A stretch of 7,568 bases of DNA from Chitinispirillaceae bacterium (GTDB taxonomy: Bacteria > Fibrobacterota > Chitinivibrionia > Chitinivibrionales > Chitinispirillaceae), in NCBI GenBank assembly GCA_016926315.1, contig JAFGOU010000182.1:1-7568 (forward strand). The letters are read 5' to 3'. The notes below the pieces were generated by a model. It saw nothing but the letters and a program-made list of their open reading frames with translations, had not been told where the DNA came from and did not search any database. Of the stretch, positions 1 through 7,568 are shown piece by piece. Each line of letters starts with the position of its first letter. The stretch's first letter is position 1. Made by a program: the position numbers and the translations under genes.

Positions 1-1110
1 AATTTCGACGGCTCCCGCCGCAACCAGAGTCTTGCCGACAAGTTCAAGGAGGGATTTGCACGCTCCTCCAACAAGGTCCCGTTCAAGGAAGTCGTGTTCT
101 TTACCCGCCAGCTCGCCACCATGGTCGAGGCAGGTGTTCCACTTGTCAAGGCGCTCGAACAGCTTGCCATTGCGGAAAAACCCCTTTTTAAAAAGATCAT
201 CTCCACCATTGCCGAGGACATCTCCCGCGGCAACACCTTTTCCGACTCCGTAGCCCGCCATCCGGGAGCGTTCAACAACCTGTTCGTGTCGGTGTGTCAT
301 GCCGGCGAGATCGCGGGCGCGCTTGACAAGGTGCTCGACCAACTCGCCACGTACATGGAGTATTCGGAAGCCATGCGCGCCAAGGTCGTGTCCGCCATGC
401 GCTACCCCACCTTCATCTTCGGCTTCGTAGCCCTCCTTGTCGCGCTCATCCTCTGGAAACTGGTGCCTGTTTTCGCCGGGTTGTACAGCGGTTTCGGCGC
501 CTCCCTGCCCGGCCCGACCATGGTGCTGGTCAACATCTCCAATGCGTTCCAGCACGGATTTGTCTGGATCATCCTGACCGTCATCGCCCTCATCGTCGGG
601 TTCAAGATCGCCATGGCGCAGGACAACATCAAATTCCAGGTGCATAAATACCTTCTCCATATCCCGGTGTTCGGCATGATCATGCGCAAAAACATCTGGT
701 CGGTATTTTCACGCACCATGGCGCTGCTCATGGAGGCCGGCACCCCGATCCTCCAGGCCACCGAAATCTGCGGCGCGGTGGTGGGCAACAAAATGTACTC
801 CAAGGGACTCGAAGAGGTCTACTCCAGCCTCAGACGCGGCGAACTGCTGAGTGCATCACTCCAGAAAACGAAGATATTCCCCCCCATGATCGTGCAGCTC
901 GTATCCACCGGCGAAGAGTCGGGCAAGGTCGACGAACTCCTTCGCAAGGCCGCCGAGTTTTACGAGCGGGAGATCAGGAACACCGTGGACTCCCTTGCCG
1001 CGATCATCGAGCCGTTTCTCATCATCATTCTCGGCGGCATCGTGGGCGGCATCCTTATATGCCTCTATCTGCCCGTGTTCTCAATGGGAAAGCTGCTCTC
1101 GCCGCATTGA
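1..1110 (+). CDS. pilC: Type IV pilus inner-membrane platform protein, PilC/GspF family (5' end missing)
   Basis: The frame is open from base 1, so the 5' end lies outside the window; 369 residues are present and about 30-40 N-terminal residues of a roughly 400-aa family member are missing. The GTG at 94 is an internal Val, not the start. Two T2SSF domains are visible: window residues about 32-158, opening with FFTRQLATMVEAGVPL, and about 236-358, opening with FSRTMALLMEAGTPI. Each carries the family's G-E motif (AGEIAGALDKVL and GEESGKVDELL). Hydrophobic segments lie at about 137-159, 187-206 and 337-360, the usual three-helix layout. These proteins form the inner-membrane platform that couples the assembly and retraction ATPases to pilin insertion or removal. 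The ending IEPFLIIILGGIVGG followed by LYLPVFSMG resembles PilC more than the GspF of type II secretion, but secretion use cannot be excluded without the upstream genes. No pilus gene follows, so this may close its operon. Confidence 0.88.
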   Translation, partial: NFDGSRRNQSLADKFKEGFARSSNKVPFKEVVFFTRQLATMVEAGVPLVKALEQLAIAEKPLFKKIISTIAEDISRGNTFSDSVARHPGAFNNLFVSVCHAGEIAGALDKVLDQLATYMEYSEAMRAKVVSAMRYPTFIFGFVALLVALILWKLVPVFAGLYSGFGASLPGPTMVLVNISNAFQHGFVWIILTVIALIVGFKIAMAQDNIKFQVHKYLLHIPVFGMIMRKNIWSVFSRTMALLMEAGTPILQATEICGAVVGNKMYSKGLEEVYSSLRRGELLSASLQKTKIFPPMIVQLVSTGEESGKVDELLRKAAEFYEREIRNTVDSLAAIIEPFLIIILGGIVGGILICLYLPVFSMGKLLSPH

Positions 1111-1144
1111 GGGTTTACCGCAAACCGGAATACCCGCCGTGTCA

Positions 1145-1180
1145 CCCCGCTCGAGGCCGATAGGCTTTGAAGCAGCGGGG
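1145..1180. other. Stem-loop between convergent pilC and rnk
   Basis: CCCCGCT (1145-1151) pairs with AGCGGGG (1174-1180). An inner stem, AGGCC-GATA-GGCTT (1154-1167, one G-U), sits inside the loop. It lies 35 nt after the pilC stop and could slow or end transcription there or stabilise the mRNA 3' end. No T-run follows it on either strand, so it is not a standard intrinsic terminator. Weaker hairpins flank it: GGTTT/AAACC at 1112-1126 and TGCCG/CGGCA at 1212-1225. The rest of 1111-1291 shows nothing I can name. Confidence 0.25.
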
Positions 1181-1291
1181 AGCCTGACGACAGGTCGCTG
1201 GATCGTTTCCATGCCGCTATCGGCAGGTTTTATCGATGCCGGCCCTCAGGCCCGTGTTTCTATTCTCCGTGCGCACTGCCTTTCTCATGTA

Positions 1292-1708
1292 CTACAAATG
1301 GTAATCACCCGCCGCTTCGGGCTGGTAGAGGATTTTCTCGATTTTTAATTTCGTCATGCCCGCAGGAACTTTCCACTCGACGGTATCGCCGACACGGTAG
1401 CCGAGCAGCGCGGTGCCGATAGGCGCCAGAATCGAGATACAGCCCTGGTCGGCATCGGCGTTTGCAGGAAACACCAGGCGGCACGTTATCTCTTCTTTTG
1501 TTTCAAGATCCCGTAAATGAACCGTGGAATTCATGGTGACGACATCGGGTGGAATTTCGCCGGGCTTGACGACCACTCCCCTGTCCAGTTCGCCTTCCAG
1601 CTCGTTCAGATTGTTACCCTGGTTGTTGCCTGAGGAGCGGGATCCCCTGATCAGCTCCTTCAGTCGCTTCATGTCGGTTTCGGTAATAAAAATGTTTTTT
1701 TCGGACAT
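1292..1708 (-). CDS. rnk: Regulator of nucleoside diphosphate kinase, Rnk (GreA/GreB C-terminal-domain family)
   Basis: The protein has 138 residues, close to E. coli Rnk (136). A short N-terminal helical arm (about residues 1-50, ending NELEGELDRG) precedes a GreA/B-type FKBP-like domain. That domain carries DVVTMNS, the API-GTALLGYRVGDTVEW segment and the very characteristic ending YQPEAAGDYHL, which nearly matches the Rnk C-terminus. Rnk proteins bind RNA polymerase near the secondary channel but have too short a coiled coil to act as cleavage factors. In E. coli rnk affects nucleoside diphosphate kinase levels and alginate-type regulation. The start is the ATG at 1708: it is preceded by AAAGGA with a 7-nt spacer, and translation from it begins MSEKNIFITETDMKRL, as expected. 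The frame extends 13 codons further upstream to 1747, but that extension lacks family similarity. The gene is monocistronic here, convergent with pilC and divergent from the lipoprotein gene. Confidence 0.93.
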   Translation of the reverse strand: MSEKNIFITETDMKRLKELIRGSRSSGNNQGNNLNELEGELDRGVVVKPGEIPPDVVTMNSTVHLRDLETKEEITCRLVFPANADADQGCISILAPIGTALLGYRVGDTVEWKVPAGMTKLKIEKILYQPEAAGDYHL

Positions 1709-1806
1709 TGGCGATTCCTTTGTGGAGAAAGGTGAGCGTTCCGGCATTGCCGTACCCTGCCGCAGGCTATTTAGTGTCCGTCCGGAAACCCCTGAATTTT
1801 GACATT

Positions 1807-1892
1807 CGTCATTCCGGCGAACGCCGGACCGCGAAGCAGCCTACCATCAAGGTTTTTTCGCATACTGGATACCGGTTTCCACCGGTATGACG
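1807..1892. repeat. Hairpin-ended imperfect inverted repeat, probable dispersed non-coding repeat
   Basis: The outer arms CGTCATTCCGG (1807-1817) and CCGGTATGACG (1882-1892) are inverted repeats with one mismatch. Each end also folds by itself: TCCGGCGAACGCCGGA (1813-1828) is a perfect 16-nt palindrome, and ACCGGT-TTCC-ACCGGT (1871-1886) is a 6-bp stem with a 4-nt loop. The opening GTCATTCCGGCGAA and the inner CTGGATACCGG resemble the small 'GTCATTCC...CTGGAT...ATGACG' repeats that occur in many copies in numerous Gram-negative genomes. I see only one copy, so the dispersed nature is inferred from resemblance. It has no coding capacity. Confidence 0.55.
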
Positions 1893-1945
1893 TCAGCAGG
1901 GGGACTTTTCGGACAAACACTGAATATATGCTTTGGGCATACACT

Positions 1946-1963
1946 TGTCAGAAAAATATGACA
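1946..1963. promoter_or_regulatory. Operator-like dyad TGTCA-N8-TGACA
   Basis: Perfect 5-bp inverted arms (1946-1950 and 1959-1963) are separated by an A/T-rich 8-nt spacer. The centre is about 60 nt upstream of the predicted transcription start of the lipoprotein gene, where many dimeric activators bind. I cannot assign it to a regulator family, and a 5-bp dyad can arise by chance. Confidence 0.3.
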
Positions 1964-1979
1964 TGGCCCTTGCGGATGA

Positions 1980-2008
1980 TTGATTATGATTAATCCGGGT
2001 ACTATAAT
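1980..2008 (+). promoter_or_regulatory. Sigma70-type promoter of the lipoprotein gene
   Basis: The -35 box TTGATT (1980-1985, 4 of 6 consensus) and a perfect -10 box TATAAT (2003-2008) are separated by exactly 17 nt. The predicted start of transcription is near 2015, giving a leader of about 35 nt before the ATG at 2050. The spacing and the exact -10 make this the best promoter in the window. It also rules out the in-frame TTG at 2008 as a translation start, since that codon begins within the -10 box. Confidence 0.7.
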
Positions 2009-2049
2009 TGAGTTGCACCTTCATCACACCGCATAGAAAGTGGGAAGCT

Positions 2050-3354
2050 ATGGAAAAGACCTCGGCAATTGGGTATGGAGCCATAATTGTTTTCATGTTT
2101 TCGGCGGGATGTTCAAATGACACAGGGAACAATCCCACCTCCGGCGTGATCAGCGGTACGGTCATGAAAGCGATTGACAGCTCCGCTATTGCTTCAGCGA
2201 ATGTTACCGTCTTTAACGCCAATACCAATGCTCCTGTTCTGCGCATCCTTACGGACCTCCAGGGGCAGTACCGCCTTGAGGTTGTACCGGGTACCTATTA
2301 CCTGAAGGTTGCAGCGCAGGGTTATAAACCCTCTCCGCCGGCAGATGGCGCTCCGCTACCTTTTGAGGTGACGGCAAACGATCCGCTCATACAAAATACC
2401 TACCTTCGATCAGATCCGGCAGCCGTTTCCACGGGGAGCGTATCGGGAACGGTGATTTCCGGAACATCGGGTATCGGCGGTGCGCTCGTTATTGCATTGC
2501 GGACCACCGACTCTATCGCATTTTCGGGAGTCTCAGGTCCGGCAGGTTTTTACGTTCTCTACAATTTACCGGCAGGGACCTACCGGATACAGTGCTACCT
2601 AGCCGGTTACATGCAGAGCCCGGATACCTCGCTTACCGTGGCGCCAAACACCGCCATAACTGATTTCAATCTGCATCTTGAAGGTGCATCGGTGACACGT
2701 CTTACGGGAAAAATAACCTTCCTTGCCTCCCAGAATTCCCAGGTTGACATCACCCTGATACATCCGGTCACCCGCGATGCGATTCCCGGTTTGAATACGA
2801 CAAGTGATGCCACTCTCAACTATTCACTGGCAGGGATACCTCCGGGGACCTCTATCGCCTGGGCGAGTTATCGTAATGACGGTTATGTAATGGATCCCGA
2901 CTGGATTCGCAAGAACGGTCTGCCGTTGGTGACATTTGACGCAACGGATACGCTCATTACGCTGAATTTCAGCGTGACCGGTGCGATAACCATCGTCTCT
3001 CCGACGAATTCCGCAGACTCTGTTTTTTCAGTGCCCGTTTCCACCTCCAGACCCGTGTTCGTATGGACGGCGTACCCTTCCGCGAAAGAGTATATCATCG
3101 AGGTGAACGACCGTCACGGCAATGTCATATGGGGCGGATTCGATGCTCTCGGCGTCAGCCGGTTGAGAACGCAGATCCTTCAGCAGCAGACCAGCGTGAC
3201 CTTCAATTTCGATTCCAGCGCGTTCGATACCCTGAAAAGTGGAGAGAGCTATCGCTGGAAAGTCTTTGCGGACAATGACGCCGGCCCAAACGTTCAGGGC
3301 CTGATTTCGGCGAGTGAGGATTTGAGGGGCCTGTTCACGGTGGCGCTTCCGTAA
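2050..3354 (+). CDS. Predicted lipoprotein with tandem carboxypeptidase-regulatory-like domains
   Basis: 434 residues from the ATG at 2050. The N-terminus is a short signal peptide (K3, then a hydrophobic stretch at about 7-19) ending MFSAGC-SN. The likely lipidated Cys is 21, with Gly at -1 and Ala at -2. Ser at -3 instead of Leu makes the lipobox slightly off-consensus. Ser at +2 is compatible with outer-membrane sorting. Then follow a carboxypeptidase-regulatory-like beta-sandwich at about 31-119 (SGTV, DLQGQYRLEVVPGTYYLKV, AQGYKP) and a second at about 129-211 (SGTVIS, PAGFYVLYNLPAGTYRI, AGYMQSPD). A more divergent third lies at about 216-309 (GKITF, AGIPPGTSIAW). A fibronectin-III-like C-terminal part spans about 312-434 (SPTNSADS, VFVWTAYPSAKEYIIEV, GESYRWKVFADND). 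Such folds mediate binding or structural roles at the cell surface; no catalytic motif is visible. It has its own promoter and no co-transcribed partner, so its function is unknown. Confidence 0.85.
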   Translation: MEKTSAIGYGAIIVFMFSAGCSNDTGNNPTSGVISGTVMKAIDSSAIASANVTVFNANTNAPVLRILTDLQGQYRLEVVPGTYYLKVAAQGYKPSPPADGAPLPFEVTANDPLIQNTYLRSDPAAVSTGSVSGTVISGTSGIGGALVIALRTTDSIAFSGVSGPAGFYVLYNLPAGTYRIQCYLAGYMQSPDTSLTVAPNTAITDFNLHLEGASVTRLTGKITFLASQNSQVDITLIHPVTRDAIPGLNTTSDATLNYSLAGIPPGTSIAWASYRNDGYVMDPDWIRKNGLPLVTFDATDTLITLNFSVTGAITIVSPTNSADSVFSVPVSTSRPVFVWTAYPSAKEYIIEVNDRHGNVIWGGFDALGVSRLRTQILQQQTSVTFNFDSSAFDTLKSGESYRWKVFADNDAGPNVQGLISASEDLRGLFTVALP

Positions 3355-3370
3355 CGCAGAGGGCCCTTCT

Positions 3371-3943
3371 CTATTCCACCGCCCCGACCGTTCCGGTTTC
3401 CATATCGTAAAACGCGGGAACGACCAGCAGCTTTCCGGCGCCCGCCAGGGCGCTCAGGAGCGGTTTACATGCCCGGAGTGTTGCCGCGATACTCCGGGCG
3501 TGAGTACGCGCAATGGCCTCGGCGGATGCGCCGGGAGTTTCGGCGGCTATGGCCGGTTTTATGGCGTCAATGAGGCTGGCGATACGGCCCGGCGCATCTC
3601 CCTTGTCGGCGAGCGCGGCATTGATCGCGCCGCACGAGGAGTGGCCAAGGACCATGATAAGCGGGACATGAAGGTGGTCAGCCGCGTATTCGAGGCTTGC
3701 GATCGCCATGTCATCGAGAACGTTGCCGGCCAGCCTGACCGTGAACAGGTCGCCGAGCCCCTGATCAAAAAGCAACTCGGGAGGCACGCGGGAGTCACTG
3801 CAACAGAGGATTGCGGCGAACGGGTTCTGCCCAAGAAGAAGCTTGTTCCTGCGGTCAAGGTCGAGGCGCGGATGTTCCATCCTCTCCCCGGCAAAACGGC
3901 GGTTACCTTCAAAAAGGCGGGCAAGCGATTCCTGTGCGTTCAT
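3371..3943 (-). CDS. Beta-class carbonic anhydrase
   Basis: 190 residues, slightly short of the usual 200-220. The enzyme interconverts CO2 and bicarbonate in the cytoplasm. All metal-site residues are visible: Cys48 in CSDSR (with the Asp50/Arg52 catalytic dyad), then His101 and Cys104 in GHSSCG. The N-terminus has the family pattern (LFEGNRRFAGE) and the C-terminus ends in the expected strand region (LLVVPAFYDMETGTVGAV). It has no signal peptide. The ATG lies 10 nt after the stop of the upstream transporter gene. Its weak Shine-Dalgarno (GAGAAG) overlaps that TGA stop, so translation is probably coupled. It is the last gene of the acs-transporter-carbonic anhydrase unit and converges on the lipoprotein gene, 16 nt between stops, with no clear terminator in the gap. 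Its presence suggests bicarbonate supply for carboxylases during growth on the transported acid (inference). Confidence 0.93.
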   Translation of the reverse strand: MNAQESLARLFEGNRRFAGERMEHPRLDLDRRNKLLLGQNPFAAILCCSDSRVPPELLFDQGLGDLFTVRLAGNVLDDMAIASLEYAADHLHVPLIMVLGHSSCGAINAALADKGDAPGRIASLIDAIKPAIAAETPGASAEAIARTHARSIAATLRACKPLLSALAGAGKLLVVPAFYDMETGTVGAVE

Positions 3944-3953
3944 GGATGTCTTC

Positions 3954-5258
3954 TCAGGCGCTTTTAGCTGTCGGCGGTTTCAGGGTCATGGCGATCACAC
4001 CAGCGACAATAAGCGCGACGCCTGCCGGGATGAACGCCCACATCCACGCCTTGGCGTCGCCCATGGCGCCGCCGAGAATCGGGCCGATGATGCCGCCCAC
4101 GCCGTAGGCCATGAACACCCACGGGTAGTTGGTCCCCACGTTTTTGTTGCCGAAAAAGTCGGCGGTCGCCGCCGGGAACAGGGCGAAGTTACCGCCGAAG
4201 TTGAATCCGATCACCGCGGCTGAGAGGTAGAGTCCCCACTCGTTGCCGCCGATGTAGAAAAAGGCGATCATCATCACGCCCTGGATAAGGCTCATGATAA
4301 CGATTGAATTTTTACGGCCGATTTTATCGGATACCGAACCCCAGATGATGCGACCGAGACCGTTCATGAGAGCATAGAACAAGCCCATTGCCGTGCCGGT
4401 GATGATGACCGCCTGCGCAGCATCAACGCCGTTGCCGGTAAGCGCGTCCTTGCCGAACAGGCCGATCACACCGATGACCATGAGCCCGGCGGTCGCGCCG
4501 ATCATGAAAATGATGAACAGGCTCCAGTACTGGGAGGTTTTAACCATCTCAGCGGTTGAAAAGTTCGCCTGGCCGCTGCTCGATGCCGCCGCTCCGGTGG
4601 GCGGGTTCCAACCTGTGGGCCGCCACCCCTCTGGCGGATTGACGAGCACCAGGGAGCCAATCGCCACGAGCACGGCGAACAGGATGCCGTACAGGATAAA
4701 CACCTGACTCACGCCCATGCCGGCGCCGAAGAGGCCTTTCCAGCCAGGGGTAAGGTCTACCGGGCCAAACACGAATCCGCTCGTGAGCTTGATCCAGATG
4801 AGTGCGCCGAAGCCGAATCCCGCCACCGCGAGCCCGGTGATAAGCCCTTTTTTATCCGGGAACCATTTGACGCAGGTGGCGATGGGACAAACGTATCCGA
4901 GGCCGATACCCGCGCCGCCGAGAAGGCCCACGCCGATGAGAATGCCCCAGAAATTGGTGTTGGAAAGTCCGGCGATGAGGTAGCCGATGCCGAGTACGAT
5001 ACCGCCGGTCATTGCGACCGTGCGGGGGCCGACCTTTGCCTGCCATTTTCCCGCGATGAGCGCCATGACCACGGCAAAGGTGGCAAGTCCGAGCGAAAAG
5101 ATCACCTGGGTCTGGGTCTTGGTGAAAAGAAAACCGCCGTCTGCTGCGGTCAATTTTCCGGTAAATGCGGACCAGGCGTAGATAGCGCCGAGGCAGAGCT
5201 GCACAAGGATCGCCCCGAAAACGACCAGCCACCGGTTCATAACTTTTGTTTCAGCCAT
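3954..5258 (-). CDS. OFA-family MFS transporter (oxalate/formate antiporter-like, probable monocarboxylate carrier)
   Basis: 434 residues with 12 predicted membrane helices in two halves of six. The start NRWLVVFGAILVQLCLGAIYAWSAF is the OFA-family signature for helix 1. The central loop (about 207-245) has the family's PPEGWRPTGW. The helix 8-9 loop carries the MFS motif GRIIWGSVSDKIGRKN (302-317), and helix 11 includes GTNYPWVFMAYGVGGIIGP. The best-known member, OxlT, exchanges oxalate for formate. By recall of that protein, its helix-8 Arg appears kept (Arg303) but its helix-11 Lys is replaced by Tyr385, so oxalate is unlikely. The position after acs suggests acetate or another short monocarboxylate. 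The start at 5258 has a strong AAGGAGG 4 nt upstream. It is separated from acs by 108 nt containing a long hairpin, and is followed 10 nt later by the carbonic anhydrase gene. Substrate and direction are inferred. Confidence 0.88.
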   Translation of the reverse strand: MAETKVMNRWLVVFGAILVQLCLGAIYAWSAFTGKLTAADGGFLFTKTQTQVIFSLGLATFAVVMALIAGKWQAKVGPRTVAMTGGIVLGIGYLIAGLSNTNFWGILIGVGLLGGAGIGLGYVCPIATCVKWFPDKKGLITGLAVAGFGFGALIWIKLTSGFVFGPVDLTPGWKGLFGAGMGVSQVFILYGILFAVLVAIGSLVLVNPPEGWRPTGWNPPTGAAASSSGQANFSTAEMVKTSQYWSLFIIFMIGATAGLMVIGVIGLFGKDALTGNGVDAAQAVIITGTAMGLFYALMNGLGRIIWGSVSDKIGRKNSIVIMSLIQGVMMIAFFYIGGNEWGLYLSAAVIGFNFGGNFALFPAATADFFGNKNVGTNYPWVFMAYGVGGIIGPILGGAMGDAKAWMWAFIPAGVALIVAGVIAMTLKPPTAKSA

Positions 5259-5262
5259 CGGT

Positions 5263-5269
5263 CCTCCTT
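5263..5269 (-). promoter_or_regulatory. Strong ribosome binding site of the transporter gene
   Basis: On the - strand AAGGAGG lies 4 nt before the ATG at 5258, a near-perfect complement of the 16S rRNA 3' end. It fixes the start codon and suggests independent, efficient translation downstream of the intercistronic hairpin. Confidence 0.75.
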
Positions 5270-5284
5270 TTCAGATTTCTTTGG

Positions 5285-5333
5285 AAAACCAAAGCCCCGG
5301 ACGCAGGGCCATGCGTCCCAGGACTCTGGTTTT
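5285..5333 (-). terminator. Long intercistronic hairpin between acs and the transporter (leaky terminator or processing element)
   Basis: On the - strand the left arm is AAAACCA, GAGTCCT, one bulged G, GGACGCA. The loop is TGGCCC and the right arm is TGCGTCC, GGGGCTT, TGGTTTT. The outer and inner 7-bp blocks are perfect. The middle block pairs with three G-U wobbles, which would be A-C mismatches on the + strand, so the full 21-bp stem forms only in RNA from the acs strand. The A-rich 5' base and U-rich 3' base are terminator-like, but the U run is only four long and lies inside the stem. It starts 34 nt after the acs stop. Only about 15 nt separate it from the transporter's Shine-Dalgarno, leaving no room for another promoter, so some read-through or RNA processing here is likely. 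Confidence 0.6.
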
Positions 5334-5366
5334 CAGGTTTTACACCACGGTTCCATCGGCGAAGGG

Positions 5367-7346
<1,980 letters not shown>

Positions 7347-7353
7347 AGAGAAA

Positions 7354-7358
7354 CTCCT
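7354..7358 (-). promoter_or_regulatory. Ribosome binding site of acs
   Basis: AGGAG on the - strand, 7 nt before the ATG at 7346. It supports this start over the later in-frame Met8 and Met12. Confidence 0.7.
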
Positions 7359-7397
7359 GTCATTAAAAGGTTATGGAGAGGTTTATGCAAATAAGTT

Positions 7398-7410
7398 TGA
7401 TATCGTATCA
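7398..7410. promoter_or_regulatory. Operator-like palindrome in the acs leader
   Basis: On the - strand TGATA-CGA-TATCA is a perfect 5-bp inverted repeat with a 3-nt centre, in an A/T-rich stretch 52-64 nt upstream of the acs ATG and downstream of the candidate promoter. That position would suit a repressor or a second promoter's operator. I cannot name a regulator. Confidence 0.3.
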
Positions 7411-7437
7411 TTTTCGCCTTAAAAAAACCAGCCTCAG

Positions 7438-7466
7438 AAAATAACATATTGGGTGAGGTGAATCAA
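7438..7466 (-). promoter_or_regulatory. Candidate sigma70-type promoter of acs
   Basis: On the - strand TTGATT (7466-7461) and TATTTT (7443-7438) are separated by 17 nt; each matches 4 of 6 consensus bases. Transcription would start near 7431, leaving a leader of about 85 nt that contains the palindrome at 7398-7410. The match is moderate, and A/T-rich upstream DNA gives several alternatives. No sigma54 site with correct spacing was found. The remaining bases to the right edge (7467-7568) show no supported gene. Confidence 0.4.
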
Positions 7467-7568
7467 TTCACTTCTCGTCTTTTCAGCGCTGCGGAGCGAA
7501 AAAGGTGTTTTAGGACAAGCCGCTAGCGCCGCCGCCATTTCTTTTGTTGCTTGGGGTGGTGCTTTAAT

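Larger units (their letters stand above)
1709..2049. other. Divergent intergenic region between rnk and the lipoprotein gene
   Basis: This 341-nt stretch has no credible gene. From left to right it holds the rnk leader with its Shine-Dalgarno sequence, and an 11-nt palindrome CGGCATTGCCG at 1742-1752 that could be an rnk operator (weak). Next come the hairpin-ended inverted repeat at 1807-1892, a small hairpin TATGC-TTTGG-GCATA at 1927-1941, the TGTCA-N8-TGACA dyad, and the lipoprotein promoter. Short reading frames across it (for example 1708-1890 and 1799-1993 on +) have no family features and run through these sites. Confidence 0.7.

Noticed and set aside
402..803. 133-codon - strand frame opposite pilC
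   Set aside because: It is antisense to the well-supported second half of the first T2SSF domain and the transmembrane region, with no protein features of its own.
2008..2049. TTG at 2008 as the start of the lipoprotein gene
   Set aside because: The TTG starts inside the -10 box TATAAT, upstream of the expected transcript start, and would put 14 residues before an otherwise good lipoprotein signal peptide.
3358..3372. AGGGCCCT palindrome between the convergent lipoprotein and carbonic anhydrase stops as a bidirectional terminator
   Set aside because: An 8-nt palindrome without a loop cannot form a stable hairpin, and no T-run follows it on either strand.
3500..4223. Overlapping + strand frames opposite the carbonic anhydrase and transporter genes
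   Set aside because: They are antisense to two genes with clear family motifs and have no ribosome sites or domains of their own.
7479..7504. Hairpin CTTTT..CGCT-GCGG-AGCG..AAAAG as a terminator
   Set aside because: The T-rich part is on the 5' arm on each strand, and no T-run follows the stem in either direction.
7520..7540. Possible sigma54 site around TGGCGGCGGCGCTAGC on the - strand
   Set aside because: The GG to GC distance is one base too long and the -12 element is TAGC, not TTGC.
7434..7568. - strand frame open from the right edge to a TGA at 7434-7436, possibly the tail of an upstream gene
   Set aside because: About 44 codons with no recognisable sequence, covering the candidate acs promoter. 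It is too short to judge without the neighbouring DNA.

Overview
The window is about 7.5 kb of moderately GC-rich DNA from a Gram-negative bacterium. Signs of this are a type IV pilus PilC-type inner-membrane protein, an Rnk-type transcription-factor homologue and a predicted lipoprotein. The gene types would fit a deltaproteobacterium or a related free-living phylum (for example the FCB group), but the sequence alone does not settle the phylum. I found no tRNA, rRNA, CRISPR array, transposase or phage gene.

Left part (1-1708): the 3' portion of a pilC-like gene runs off the left edge on the + strand. It converges, across 181 nt with only weak stem-loops, on rnk on the - strand. Middle (1709-3354): a divergent intergenic region of 341 nt holds a hairpin-ended inverted repeat of the kind seen in dispersed non-coding repeat families. 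It is followed by an operator-like dyad and a strong sigma70-type promoter. That promoter reads into a 434-aa predicted lipoprotein with tandem beta-sandwich (carboxypeptidase-regulatory-like) domains. Right part (3371-7346, - strand): acetyl-CoA synthetase (acs), a 12-helix OFA-family major-facilitator transporter and a beta-class carbonic anhydrase lie in that order, apparently as one transcription unit. The carbonic anhydrase converges on the lipoprotein gene with 16 nt between the stop codons.

The three-gene cluster reads as a small-carboxylate module. The transporter probably moves acetate or another monocarboxylate. Acs activates acetate to acetyl-CoA and keeps all four residues of the acetate-size pocket. 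The carbonic anhydrase would balance CO2 and bicarbonate for the carboxylation steps needed when growing on C2 units. This joint function is inferred from gene order and is not shown by the sequence.

The most notable non-coding signal is a long hairpin between acs and the transporter. Its stem is complete only on the - strand, because its non-Watson-Crick pairs are G-U there and A-C on the + strand. This points to an RNA element acting in the acs transcript, either a leaky terminator or an mRNA processing/stability element. I see no clearly new defence, mobile or biosynthetic system; most of the window is ordinary core metabolism and cell-surface machinery.
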